This document shows, one piece after another, positions 19,397 through 28,613 of a stretch of DNA of 64,000 nucleotides. The notes below the pieces were generated by a model, which made no database searches, was not told where the DNA came from, and worked only from the letters and a program-made list of their open reading frames with translations. Both the position numbers and the translations under genes were made by a program. The stretch spans positions 1-64,000 of the forward strand of contig CAZUGU010000008.1 in the NCBI GenBank assembly GCA_964620485.1. The letters run 5' to 3'. Numbering within the stretch: the stretch's first letter is position 1; each line of letters begins with the position of its first letter. Source of the DNA: CAZTUH01 sp964620485 (GTDB lineage: Bacteria; Pseudomonadota; Gammaproteobacteria; Burkholderiales; Burkholderiaceae_B).

Positions 19397-20566
19397 AAGC
19401 TGTATCAATTGAGTAATTTATTTTTAATAAATTTTAGTAAAGTCTATTCAGATATAACAAATTTTTATTTAAAATATTTGATTTCATATAAAAACTTGTA
19501 ATTAATCAATAAAAACTTGTATTCATTTTAAAAATATAGATACATTATAATATTAAAATGATAATTTTTTAATTCTTCTTATTAGAAATTATAAAAAATT
19601 AGTACAAAATTCTAATTTTGATAAGAATCCTGGTTTTATATTTTTTTGATTTCTCAATTTAATTTCGACTGATTAATAATAGAACAGATCATTAATATTT
19701 GTAAATTTAGAAAGATTAATTTCAAGTTATCAAATTAGAAAAAAGACTTATATTATCTATTCTAATTTCATTTAGAAAAGTCTATCAATTATAAGTACAA
19801 TTTGTATTTATAATTGATAGATCAGTATTATGAAAACATTATTTAATCATTAGCCATTTGACTTTCTGATTCTAATACCTTAATACCTCTATTAGAGTAG
19901 GAATTAATTAGAACAGATCAATTGCAGATTATTATATGTTTTAGTAAAAATTAGAATCGTAATTGCAATTTATTCTATAAAAAAGTTGAATTTTTTATGT
20001 TTATAAATGTATTGATTGTAATGAATTGAATTCAATTCAATGAAAGAATTAATAAAAATATTAACTATTCTAATTTGGATTTACAACTGATTCTTCAATT
20101 TTATTCTAGAATTGAAAATTAAAATATCTAATAAATATTTTAATAAATAAAGATTAGATTTTTTTAAATTGTTTTTTCTTATCTTTTTTCAAGATTATTT
20201 CCATCTTTATATCTTAATTCTTTTTCTCTATTTATTCATAACAAAAAATGAATTTCTGAAAATATAGGCTGGAAAATCATTTGATATTAAAATCAATCTG
20301 GTCTTTTAGATGAAAATTTACAATTGTTTTATATTCTTGATGATGCATATTGACATAGAAGTCAAGTCTCATTCTATTTTCTGAACCAATATTTCTTGAT
20401 AAGAATCTGTGATTTTTATTTTTCCAATATCAACAAATAATTTATCTAAAAATAAAGATTGTTTAAAACATTGTTTTATTTTCTAGCTGATTAAATGAGT
20501 AAGATCTAACCTATCAAATTTTACAAAAAAATTTTTTATTTTAAAAAGAAAAAGTTTGATTGTATA
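19397..20566. other. 1.17-kb gene-free gap (amiC/mutL position)
   Basis: In Burkholderiales tsaE is followed by amiC and mutL before miaA. No MutL motifs (such as the GFRGEAL box) or amidase motifs were recognised on the minus strand. The only structure seen is the quasi-palindrome at 19781-19821 and a short direct repeat (about 13 bases) near 19488 and 19510. Confidence 0.5.
19781..19821. repeat. 41-base quasi-palindrome
   Basis: Twenty-base arms around a single central base; 19 pairs are canonical and one is a G-T. It lies in the gene-free gap downstream of tsaE. It may be a terminator left from lost genes. No function can be shown. Confidence 0.5.
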
Positions 20567-21079
20567 TCAATGATTTAAATTTGTATAAGAAGAAATAATT
20601 TTTTTTATCCATTTTTGTCCACGATCTGTCTGACTTGTTAAAAATGCATTTCTTTCTTTTTCAAAACAAGACAAAGAAATAGTCAGATCAGGTTTCGGTA
20701 GATTACCATAAGCTAATTCAGGCCATTCAATTAAAATTACAGACTTTTCTTTTGATAAATAATAAAGTTCAGTATCTATCCATTCGCTAGATTTATAAAA
20801 TCTATAGAAATCAATATGATGAAATTCTAAATTGGAAATTTTGTAAGATTCAAGAAGAATATAACTAGGACTTGTTATTTGCTCACTAATTCCACATTCT
20901 CTTAAGAGAAAACGGATAAAAGTAGTTTTGCCACTACCTAGATCTCCTGTTAAATGAATATTAATAGCTGCTGGTGAAATAAGATTCACTATTAATAGTG
21001 CTAATTTTTTAGCTAATCTACTCGTTTCTCTAATGTTTGATAGTTTGATAGTAGAATAATTATAAGAACTTAGTGTCAT
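20567..21079 (-). CDS. tsaE: tRNA threonylcarbamoyladenosine synthesis ATPase TsaE
   Basis: ATPase of the TsaB-TsaD-TsaE complex that makes t6A37 in ANN-decoding tRNAs. The 170-residue protein shows the P-loop GDLGSGKTTFIRFLL, the SPSYILLESYKI segment, FHHIDFYRF and VILIEWPE, all typical. It is slightly longer than the average of about 155 residues, with extra residues at the C-terminus. It stands alone on the minus strand with long noncoding flanks. Confidence 0.95.
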   Translation of the reverse strand: MTLSSYNYSTIKLSNIRETSRLAKKLALLIVNLISPAAINIHLTGDLGSGKTTFIRFLLRECGISEQITSPSYILLESYKISNLEFHHIDFYRFYKSSEWIDTELYYLSKEKSVILIEWPELAYGNLPKPDLTISLSCFEKERNAFLTSQTDRGQKWIKKIISSYTNLNH

Positions 21080-21710
21080 AGAATGATTATAGAGAAAATC
21101 CAGTATAAAAATCGCTATTATCTTTAAATTTATATAATCTTAGCAAGAATGAATAGTTTCTAAAAAAAATTTTCTACAGATATAAAAAATTCTTTATAAA
21201 AAATTCTTAAGAAACATAAAATTTACTGTATCAGAGAATATGAAACATTAGAAAATATTATAAAAAGAATTACCGTGTTTTCATATTCAATGAATCAATG
21301 CAATGAATAAAATAATATATCAAACTAAATGTTATAAAACTAGTGAAATATATAATTATTTCATTCAGAAATTCTTCAGAAAAGTGAAATAAAATTACTT
21401 CTGATAATCCAAAATAGGATAATAATTACTCATTTATTTCAAAATAGTGATAGAATCAAGAATCTAAAGATGATTATTATAAAGATGGTTATATATAAAT
21501 AGTACTTTCAAAGTATTAAATTTGATTGTTATTCGAATATGATTTTATAAAAACGTTAAAGAACAATCTAGTTTTAACAATTAAATTAAATTTGAAAAAT
21601 TGATAAGAAGTGAACATAGTATATTATAAGAATATCAAATCTAATTTAGAAACTTTATTTTATGATTAAATGTAGTTCCAGAGCATATTTTTTTAAATAT
21701 TTTCTGTTTT

Positions 21711-21764
21711 GATACATGGCATCGATTAATCAGATTTAAATCTGATTAATCGATGCCATGTATC
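21711..21764. repeat. Perfect 54-bp palindrome, no spacer
   Basis: The 27 bases 21711-21737 are the exact reverse complement of 21738-21764. This is the longest perfect palindrome seen in the window. It ends 21 bases before the ATG of a pilin-like relic and lies in a divergent gap where no terminator is expected. It could be a terminator for a lost gene, a replication or protein-binding site, or a product of templated mutation. Its role is unknown. Confidence 0.9.
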
Positions 21765-21785
21765 CAATTTTAGGAATTATTTATT

Positions 21786-21920
21786 ATGAATACACGTAAT
21801 TTACATCATTTTAAATCTTATTTTATTTTTCATTCAAAAATTACTTTATTACAAAGTATGTTAATAATTGCTATGATTGGCATAGCGCTAAAAGCGATAT
21901 TTAATATTTTTCTTTATTAA
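21786..21920 (+). pseudogene. Short pilin-like N-terminal relic
   Basis: An ATG with an AGGA ribosome-site-like element 10 bases upstream opens a 44-residue frame. After an 18-residue leader, the stretch ITLLQSMLIIAMIGIALKAI lines up with the type IV prepilin N-terminus (FTLxELMxxxAIIGILxxI). The Gly before the cleavage site and the Glu at +5 are replaced (Lys and Gln), and the frame stops right after the hydrophobic helix. It is either a decayed pilin/pseudopilin gene or a small membrane peptide; chance resemblance remains possible. Confidence 0.4.
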
Positions 21921-23555
21921 TTACTTGCATTGCGATCAAGTCGTTTACTTATAGACAATCATAGATAATCTTAAATACCTATAATCAGGGATTTTTCATA
22001 TTTTCTATATCAAAGCATGTAATAGGAGGAACGATATTATAAAAATTTGAGATGATCAAATTCTAAATAGGACTTAAATTGGTTTAAAAAAAAGTAAGAC
22101 GGAATTCTTATAAAAAATTGAAAATTATATTATTCAATGATATTTCATTTAATGAAATAATTTAATTATGTATTTTATAATAAATACACCATTTCTACCT
22201 GGAATCTCGGATAAAAAACAAATTCGAAGGAATGAATCGTTTTCTTAAAAATTCTTGAGTAAGTAACATTAGGATTGGAATTGAAAATAATCATAATAGT
22301 ATTATTGTATCAAAAAATAAATTTTTTCTTTATACAATATTTGTCTTAAATCTGAATGTACTATTTTGGTAAGTTTACTTATTTATATATTTTTCAATAT
22401 GTAATAAAATTAATAATGAATATTCTTAATACATATAAAACTTTCTATTCTTAATGGAGAATCTTATTGATTCAATACAATTACAATTAGATAATCTATA
22501 TTCTTAAATTGTTTGTGTCAAGATTCAAAGATTTTTAGGATTTTGTATAAGGTACTAAAAGATGCAATTTTAATATTAAACACTGTCCTAATAAATCAGA
22601 CGTACTGAAATACTAAATATTATTCAGAATGAATTAATACTTTAGATGTTCACTTATATTAAATCGAAATAATTTTTTTAATTTCTAATCTGATTAATAT
22701 AGCTTGGAATAAGATATTTTTCTATATTTTATATATTTAAAAAATTTTCATATAGTTATTTTAATGCCAATTCCACAAAATCATAATCTTATCATATTTG
22801 TTAGTAGTAAATCATGATCATAAGGTGATAATTAAACTAGTTTTTAATTATTTAAGTTAAGACTAATTTTAGTTGTATTGATTTTGTATTGATTTGTTTC
22901 TATTATATTCTACTATAATTTGATAATTCGACAATTAAATTATGTATTGTAGTAACGATGATATCAATCCTAAGTAATACTGTATAAAATACAAGAAAAG
23001 ATTTGATTGGATAAAAATTTTACAAATCTATTTTATAATAGGAAAAATCATCGACCTAAATAAATTTAGGCTCTACTTGAAAATAGTAGTCGAAAAGATA
23101 TGTTTTTATCTGCGTAATTAGATCTCAACAATATTTTATATCTCAAGAAATACTTAAAATCAAATTGAATTATCGATTTTGGAAATTTAGATTCCTTATT
23201 ATAAATTTAGAATTAGGAAAAATTAATTATATTTATTATTTATAATTTTTTAAGTAAGAAAGGAATAAAAATTAGTGTAACAATGTTCATTATAAAAAAA
23301 TGATTGTTTATTTCAATTGATTATTTGGTGGGTTTTAATGAAAATATAGAAAAAAGATTAAATATTAGCATTATAAATGAAAAAGTGTGACGTAATTAGA
23401 TACAATATGTCTTACTTCTATCTTTATATTGATAATATTGAAAATAATTTCGCTTAAATTTTTAATGAAAAATATATTAGAAATATTGTTAAAACACTGC
23501 TGCGATAATTATTATTGAATAGCTAATAATTATAAAAATTTACTTGGAATATAAC

Positions 23556-24107
23556 ATGAATTATAAATATATTAATAATGCAGGAAGGGATTTACCTAAT
23601 GAATTCAACGTTGTTATTGAAATTCCTATGAATTCAGATCCAGTGAAATATGAAATAGATAAAGAATTCGGTATTATTTTTGTAGATCGATTTATTCAAG
23701 CTCCGATGTTCTATCCTTGGAACTATGGTTATATTCCGGGAACATTATCCTATGATGGAGATCCAGTAGATACATTGGTTTTAACTCCCTTTCCTATTAA
23801 AACCGGTGCAGTAATTTGCTGTCGTGCTATTGGTATGATGGAAATGGATGACGAATCAGGTAGTGATTCTAAGATACTTGCATTACCTATTGAAAAATTA
23901 TATCCACCCTATAAGCATATAAAATCTTACGAAGATTTACCTAATGAAGAAATTATACGAATTCAGTATTTTTTTGAACACTATAAAGATATAGAACAAG
24001 GTAGATGGGCAAAAGTCAAGGGATGGAAAGATATTAATTCGGCCCATTCTGAAATATTAGATTGCATCGAACGATTTATCAAGAATAATAAAGACTTGAT
24101 TCAGTAA
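23556..24107 (+). CDS. ppa: Inorganic pyrophosphatase
   Basis: Soluble family I pyrophosphatase that hydrolyses PPi from biosynthetic reactions. The 183-residue protein has NAGRDLPNEFNVVIEIP, KYEIDKEFG, the signature DGDPVDTLVLTP, the DDESGSDSKILALP region and the C-terminal FFEHYKDIEQGRWAKVKGW. I use the ATG at 23556; an in-frame TTG lies four codons upstream but gives no family match. The flanking 2.5-kb gap upstream is unusual. Confidence 0.96.
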   Translation: MNYKYINNAGRDLPNEFNVVIEIPMNSDPVKYEIDKEFGIIFVDRFIQAPMFYPWNYGYIPGTLSYDGDPVDTLVLTPFPIKTGAVICCRAIGMMEMDDESGSDSKILALPIEKLYPPYKHIKSYEDLPNEEIIRIQYFFEHYKDIEQGRWAKVKGWKDINSAHSEILDCIERFIKNNKDLIQ

Positions 24108-24138
24108 TTTGATGCTGAATTTATCTATCTCATTTAAA

Positions 24139-24166
24139 TATAATTTTAATTCGAATTAAAATTATA
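24139..24166. terminator. Perfect 28-bp palindrome between ppa and thrB
   Basis: Fourteen pairs with no spacer, 32 bases after the ppa stop and upstream of the convergent thrB stop. The position fits a bidirectional terminator for ppa (plus) and thrB (minus), although no strong T-run follows on either side. Confidence 0.55.
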
Positions 24167-24337
24167 AACTCTATAAATTAGAGAATATCGGATTTACAGA
24201 GTTACATAGAATGATAGCATATGTTCGATCATATTTGATATTACTAAAAAATTAGTGATGTCATTATATTTTAATTGAAAGGTAAGATTATATAATTAAT
24301 CAAATAATCAAATTTACCAAGTTTTAGTTAAGATTTT

Positions 24338-25315
24338 TTACTCTAGGAGAGGTAATGAAAATAATTTTTTTTCCATACGTACATTTAATATCTTTTCAAA
24401 ATGAAATGGATCGTGTGGTTTTAAATTTTTTGCTAAACGAGGTAAAAATGAATCATAAAGACGCGATAACCAAAAACGTAGTGCTGCTGCACATAATATG
24501 TATGGCCATACTTCTCTTTCTTCATAAGTAAAAGGACGAATTTTTGCATAAGATCTTAAAAAAGAATCTAATAATTTTGGTATTAATTCGCCTGTTTCAG
24601 GTTTAATGCACCAATCATTTGCAGTAACAGCTACATCAAATAACCATCTATCAAATCCTGCAAAATAAAAATCTATAATTCCTCCAATTTTTGGATTTTC
24701 AAATGTTCCGCAAAAAAGCAAATTTTCACGAAATAAATCACAATGAGCTGGACCCATAGGTAAAGCGCTTAATATTGGTTTTTTTTCTAAAATTTTTTGT
24801 TCATTTAAAACAGTTTTTAATAATTCAACTTGATTTTTATTCAAAAATTTCATTACCTTCGATGCAGTTTCAGTACACCATAATAAATCTCGTAAATTAG
24901 GTTGATATAGATAAAAATTCTTAGCTGCTAAGTGTGTTGCTGCTAAAACAGTACCTGCTAATATGCAATGTGCTTCACTTGGTTTTTGTTCATATCTTCC
25001 AGGTAGACGAGAAACAATTATACAGGGTTTACCGTGTAAGAATGCTAATCGTGAACCACAATGCATAGTTTGTGGTTGAGGTACTGGAATATCTTTCTTT
25101 GCTAAGAAGTTCATAAGCTCAATATAAAAAGGCAATTCTTCTTTTTTTAGAACTTCGAAAATTGTCAATACATATTGACCATATGTTGTAGTTAAAAAAT
25201 AGTTTGTATTTTCTATTCCAGACAAAATACCATGAAAAGAAATTAATTTTCCCAAAGTAAAATGAGTTAATAAGTCATTAATATCATTTTTTGATATAGA
25301 GGTAAAAACAGCCAT
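24338..25315 (-). CDS. thrB: Homoserine kinase (ThrB, aminoglycoside-phosphotransferase type)
   Basis: Phosphorylates homoserine on the path to threonine. The 325-residue protein belongs to the kinase-like ThrB family of Betaproteobacteria and Pseudomonas, not to the GHMP type. Visible features are GILSGIENTNYFL near the start, the conserved Glu region, the catalytic loop AHCDLFRENLLF (HxDxxxxN) and the metal-binding IIDFYFAGFDRWLFDVA. The ATG at 25315 (MAVFTSIS) matches relatives; a TTG two codons earlier is not preferred. Together with asd at 31.9 kb it supports threonine synthesis. Confidence 0.93.
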   Translation of the reverse strand: MAVFTSISKNDINDLLTHFTLGKLISFHGILSGIENTNYFLTTTYGQYVLTIFEVLKKEELPFYIELMNFLAKKDIPVPQPQTMHCGSRLAFLHGKPCIIVSRLPGRYEQKPSEAHCILAGTVLAATHLAAKNFYLYQPNLRDLLWCTETASKVMKFLNKNQVELLKTVLNEQKILEKKPILSALPMGPAHCDLFRENLLFCGTFENPKIGGIIDFYFAGFDRWLFDVAVTANDWCIKPETGELIPKLLDSFLRSYAKIRPFTYEEREVWPYILCAAALRFWLSRLYDSFLPRLAKNLKPHDPFHFEKILNVRMEKKLFSLPLLE

Positions 25316-25710
25316 TCTCAATTATTGATTATATATAAAATTTTATTTATGAATCGTAAATGTTACTTTTGATATATTAATATTAAACTGAGAGATTATC
25401 ATGTAATTAATACATCGATTCAATATTAGTATATTTTTTAGATTTCCGTAAGGAAAAAATTTAAAAATTGAGTAATTCACTTTTATAAATCATAAATGAA
25501 TTGAAAATTTCTATTCAATTGCTAACAGAAACGTCAAAACAAGTGGTGAATTAAGTTTTATATTATTATATGTCTCTAACTTAATCAGATAATTAAATTA
25601 GACTTAACTATCAATTTTTGAAAATGTTATAATAATTAAATATATTTAAGATAATTGTACGATTTGTAAATTTTTATGTAATTCAAATATTTTTTGAAGT
25701 AAATATTATT
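25316..25710. other. 395-base divergent intergenic gap
   Basis: Between the divergent genes thrB and dusA. It must hold promoters for both. I see no clear -35/-10 pair, hairpin or gene relic in it. Confidence 0.4.
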
Positions 25711-26712
25711 ATGACATCCCATTTTTGCTTTGAAAGAACCAAATGGCAATTCTGTATAGCGCCAATGATTGGTATTACTAATCGTCATTGTCGTTTCTTT
25801 TATCGTTTATTGACACCATATGCACGTCTTTATACTGAAATGATTTCTACAAATGCTTTATTATATGGAAAGATAAATCAACTTTTATCATTTAATAAAG
25901 TTGAACATCCTATCGCTTTACAATTAGCTGGATCAAATCCCTCTGATTTATCCAAATCAGCAATTCTTGGAGCTAATTATGGATATGATGAAATAAATTT
26001 CAATTGCGGTTGTCCATCAAATCGAGCACAACATGGAGGATTTGGGGCTTGTATGATGGCTAAGCCAGATTTAGTAGTCAATTGCATTAAAGCAATGCAA
26101 GATGTTGTTGATATTCCTATTACGATTAAACATCGTCTCTCACTAGATCAAAATAATTCTTATTCTTTTTTATTAGATTTTATTGGAAAAATTTATGAAG
26201 CTGGATGTAATGTTTTTATTATTCATGCACGTAATGCAATTCTAAATGGTTTATCTCCTAAGAAAAATCGGATTGTCCCACCATTACGTCATACATGGGT
26301 TTATCAAATTAAAAAAGATTTTCCAAATGCCATTATTGTTTTAAACGGTGGATTAAATAATACGAAAACGATTATGCAAGCAATGAATGAAGTTGATGGC
26401 ATTATGATTGGTAGGATAGTTTTACGTAACCCAAGGATTCTATCTATAATTTCGAAAGAACTGTATCCTAATGTATCGATATTGGATGATAAATCGATTA
26501 TTGAAAAATTAATATTTTATGCTAATCAAGCAATTTCTGACAATATTCCATTGCAAGTTGTTCTGAAACCTATCTTAGGATTAATGAATGGCAAAAAAGG
26601 TTCTAAAATTTGGCGCCAAACATTATCAAATCTAAAATCTTTCGATAAAAAAGATTCAAAAATAATTAGTAAAGCTTGGTCTAATTATAAAAAAATTAAG
26701 CAAATAATATAG
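25711..26712 (+). CDS. dusA: tRNA-dihydrouridine synthase A
   Basis: FMN enzyme that reduces uridines in the tRNA D-loop. The 333-residue protein has APMIGITNRHCRFFYRLL, TEMISTNALLYG, HPIALQLAGSNP, the catalytic NCGCPSNRAQHGGFGACMM, ITIKHRLSLDQ, IIHARNAILNGLSPKKNR and INGG-like IVLNGGLN followed by VDGIMIGR. These are the subfamily features of DusA rather than DusB or DusC. The gene is monocistronic with long AT-rich flanks. Confidence 0.95.
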   Translation: MTSHFCFERTKWQFCIAPMIGITNRHCRFFYRLLTPYARLYTEMISTNALLYGKINQLLSFNKVEHPIALQLAGSNPSDLSKSAILGANYGYDEINFNCGCPSNRAQHGGFGACMMAKPDLVVNCIKAMQDVVDIPITIKHRLSLDQNNSYSFLLDFIGKIYEAGCNVFIIHARNAILNGLSPKKNRIVPPLRHTWVYQIKKDFPNAIIVLNGGLNNTKTIMQAMNEVDGIMIGRIVLRNPRILSIISKELYPNVSILDDKSIIEKLIFYANQAISDNIPLQVVLKPILGLMNGKKGSKIWRQTLSNLKSFDKKDSKIISKAWSNYKKIKQII

Positions 26713-27396
26713 AAATCTATGAAATTAGAAATATTTTACATTTATACAAATCTATTCTTAATTAAGATGAAGTATTTTTAAATTAAAACATCTGATAAAA
26801 TAGAATAAGAACAAGCGATAAGTTTTTATTATAATAACTCTCAATTTTATTGAATACATATAAATACATATAAATTTTTCTGAAAAGTATAATTGAAATT
26901 AATTTTATTTCTTTCAGAAATATCAAATTTTTATCCTGAAATATATTAAATATCTTTTGAAATAAGAAATTTTTGAATTCTTTTAAAGAATACTAATTAG
27001 AATAATTCCAAGATATTTTTACTGATTAATTTACTTCTAATTGTTATTTTTATTCAAAATTCTTGTATGATGTCTAAATCACATTAGAGATTTGCTTTCA
27101 TAATTTTATTTTTGACAATTTTGAATGAATTTTTAATAAGTGCTAGAATAAACAAGTAAGTGCTAGAATAAACAAGTATTTAATTATTACTAAAATTTAT
27201 ATTTATATAATCTCACATTGAAATTTCTATAAAAATAATCTGATCTATTTCATCATATTAAGGACTGTTTTATGAAATAAATTCCTTCTATTTATTGAGA
27301 AATTTTTAACAAGAAAAATTTCTCAATACTAATCAAGTTTCAAATCAGAACTTATTTTTATATAATATAAAATTATAAAATTAGAATTTAATATTT
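26713..27396. other. 684-base gap with a tandem repeat and promoter-like element
   Basis: AT-rich sequence between dusA and aroC. It contains a TTGACA hexamer (27112-27117) with TAATAA (27134-27139) 16 bases on, running into the 20-base tandem repeat. No gene relic was recognised. The promoter reading is tentative. Confidence 0.4.
27137..27176. repeat. Perfect 20-bp tandem duplication
   Basis: The 20-base unit at 27137-27156 is repeated exactly at 27157-27176, followed by two more matching bases. It overlaps a TAATAA that could be the -10 of a promoter and lies 220 bases before aroC. An exact duplication suggests a recent slippage event. A copy-number effect on expression is speculative. Confidence 0.9.
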
Positions 27397-28482
27397 ATGT
27401 CAGGAAACTCTTTAGGGACCTTATTTTGTATTACAAATTTTGGAGAATCACATGGACCAGCTATTGGTTGTGTGATAGATGGTTGTCCACCCAATTTAAA
27501 ATTAGATATATCAGATATTCAATATGAATTGGATCGTCGCCGTCCTGGTACATCTCGTCATGTTACACAAAGACAAGAAGAGGATAAAGTAGAAATACTG
27601 TCTGGAGTTTATCAAGGCTTGACAACAGGTACACCAATAGCTCTTTTAATTCGTAATATCGATGCAAGAAGTAAAGATTATTCAAATATTTCTAAGATGT
27701 TTAGACCAGGTCATGCTGATTATACTTATTGGCATAAATATGGAATTAGAGATCCAAGAGGTGGTGGTAGATCTTCAGCACGGCTGACTGCTCCAACTGT
27801 AGCTGCCGGTGCAATTGCTAAAAAATGGCTATTAGAGCAATATCATATAAAAATAAGAGGCTATATGAGTCAACTTGGTTCAATTGTAATTCCATTTCTT
27901 TCATGGGATTATGTAACTAAAAATGTTTTTTATGCCCCTAATTTGGAATTAGTGCCTAAATTAGAAAATTATATCGATCAAATACGTCGAGATGGTGATT
28001 CAATTGGTGCACGTATTGAGATCCAAGCAGAAAATCTTCCAATAGGATGGGGGCAACCTATATATGATAAGTTAGATGCAGATATAGCACATATTATGAT
28101 GGGATTAAATGCTGTTAAAAGTGTTTCAATAGGTGCAGGATTTGATTGTATTAGTCAACGTGGTTCTGAAAACAGTGATGAAATTACTCCAGATGGATTT
28201 AAAACAAACAATGCTGGTGGTATATTAGGTGGTATCTCTACTGGTCAGATTATTAAAGTATCTTTAGCGATTAAACCAACTTCAAGCATACGAATTAAAC
28301 GCAATTCTATTAATCAAATTGGTGAACCAGTTAAATTACAAACTTTAGGGAGACATGATCCGTGTGTTGGAATTCGTGCGGTCCCTATTGCAGAAGCAAT
28401 GTTAGCAATAGTTTTAATGGATCATGCTCTTTGTTACCAAGGTCATTGTGGAAAACCAATTTCTAAAATTTTTTCGAAATAA
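27397..28482 (+). CDS. aroC: Chorismate synthase
   Basis: Last step of the shikimate pathway, converting EPSP to chorismate with reduced FMN. The 361-residue protein shows the start GNSLGTLFCITNFGESHGPAIGCVIDGCPP, RRRPGTSRHVTQRQEEDKVEILSG, FRPGHADYTYWHKYGIRDPRGGGRSSARLT-type signatures and GGILGGISTG. All signature histidines and arginines are present. Retention fits supply of aromatic amino acids. leuC follows 131 bases on. Confidence 0.98.
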   Translation: MSGNSLGTLFCITNFGESHGPAIGCVIDGCPPNLKLDISDIQYELDRRRPGTSRHVTQRQEEDKVEILSGVYQGLTTGTPIALLIRNIDARSKDYSNISKMFRPGHADYTYWHKYGIRDPRGGGRSSARLTAPTVAAGAIAKKWLLEQYHIKIRGYMSQLGSIVIPFLSWDYVTKNVFYAPNLELVPKLENYIDQIRRDGDSIGARIEIQAENLPIGWGQPIYDKLDADIAHIMMGLNAVKSVSIGAGFDCISQRGSENSDEITPDGFKTNNAGGILGGISTGQIIKVSLAIKPTSSIRIKRNSINQIGEPVKLQTLGRHDPCVGIRAVPIAEAMLAIVLMDHALCYQGHCGKPISKIFSK

Positions 28483-28613
28483 GTTTTGAACTAAAGATAA
28501 ATTTGTAGTTCAATCTAATTAATGTTATATACTTAGAAATGGATTGGCTTTTAAAATCGGAAAATTTGAAATTGATAGTTATTTAATGGTTTTATAGGAT
28601 TTAATTTTATTAA

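Larger units (their letters stand above)
21080..23555. other. 2.5-kb gene desert between tsaE and ppa
   Basis: Very AT-rich sequence between two divergent genes. I recognise only the 54-bp palindrome (21711-21764), the pilin-like relic next to it (21786-21920) and a possible small three-stem fold at about 23051-23093. No tRNA or intact gene was found on either strand. It probably holds eroded genes no longer readable by eye. Confidence 0.6.

Noticed and set aside
22195..22240. Possible tRNA (GGAATCTC and TTCGAAGG elements)
   Set aside because: The acceptor and anticodon arms do not form.
27137..27176. Tandem repeat considered as a CRISPR start
   Set aside because: Only two units with no spacer between them and no cas genes in the window.
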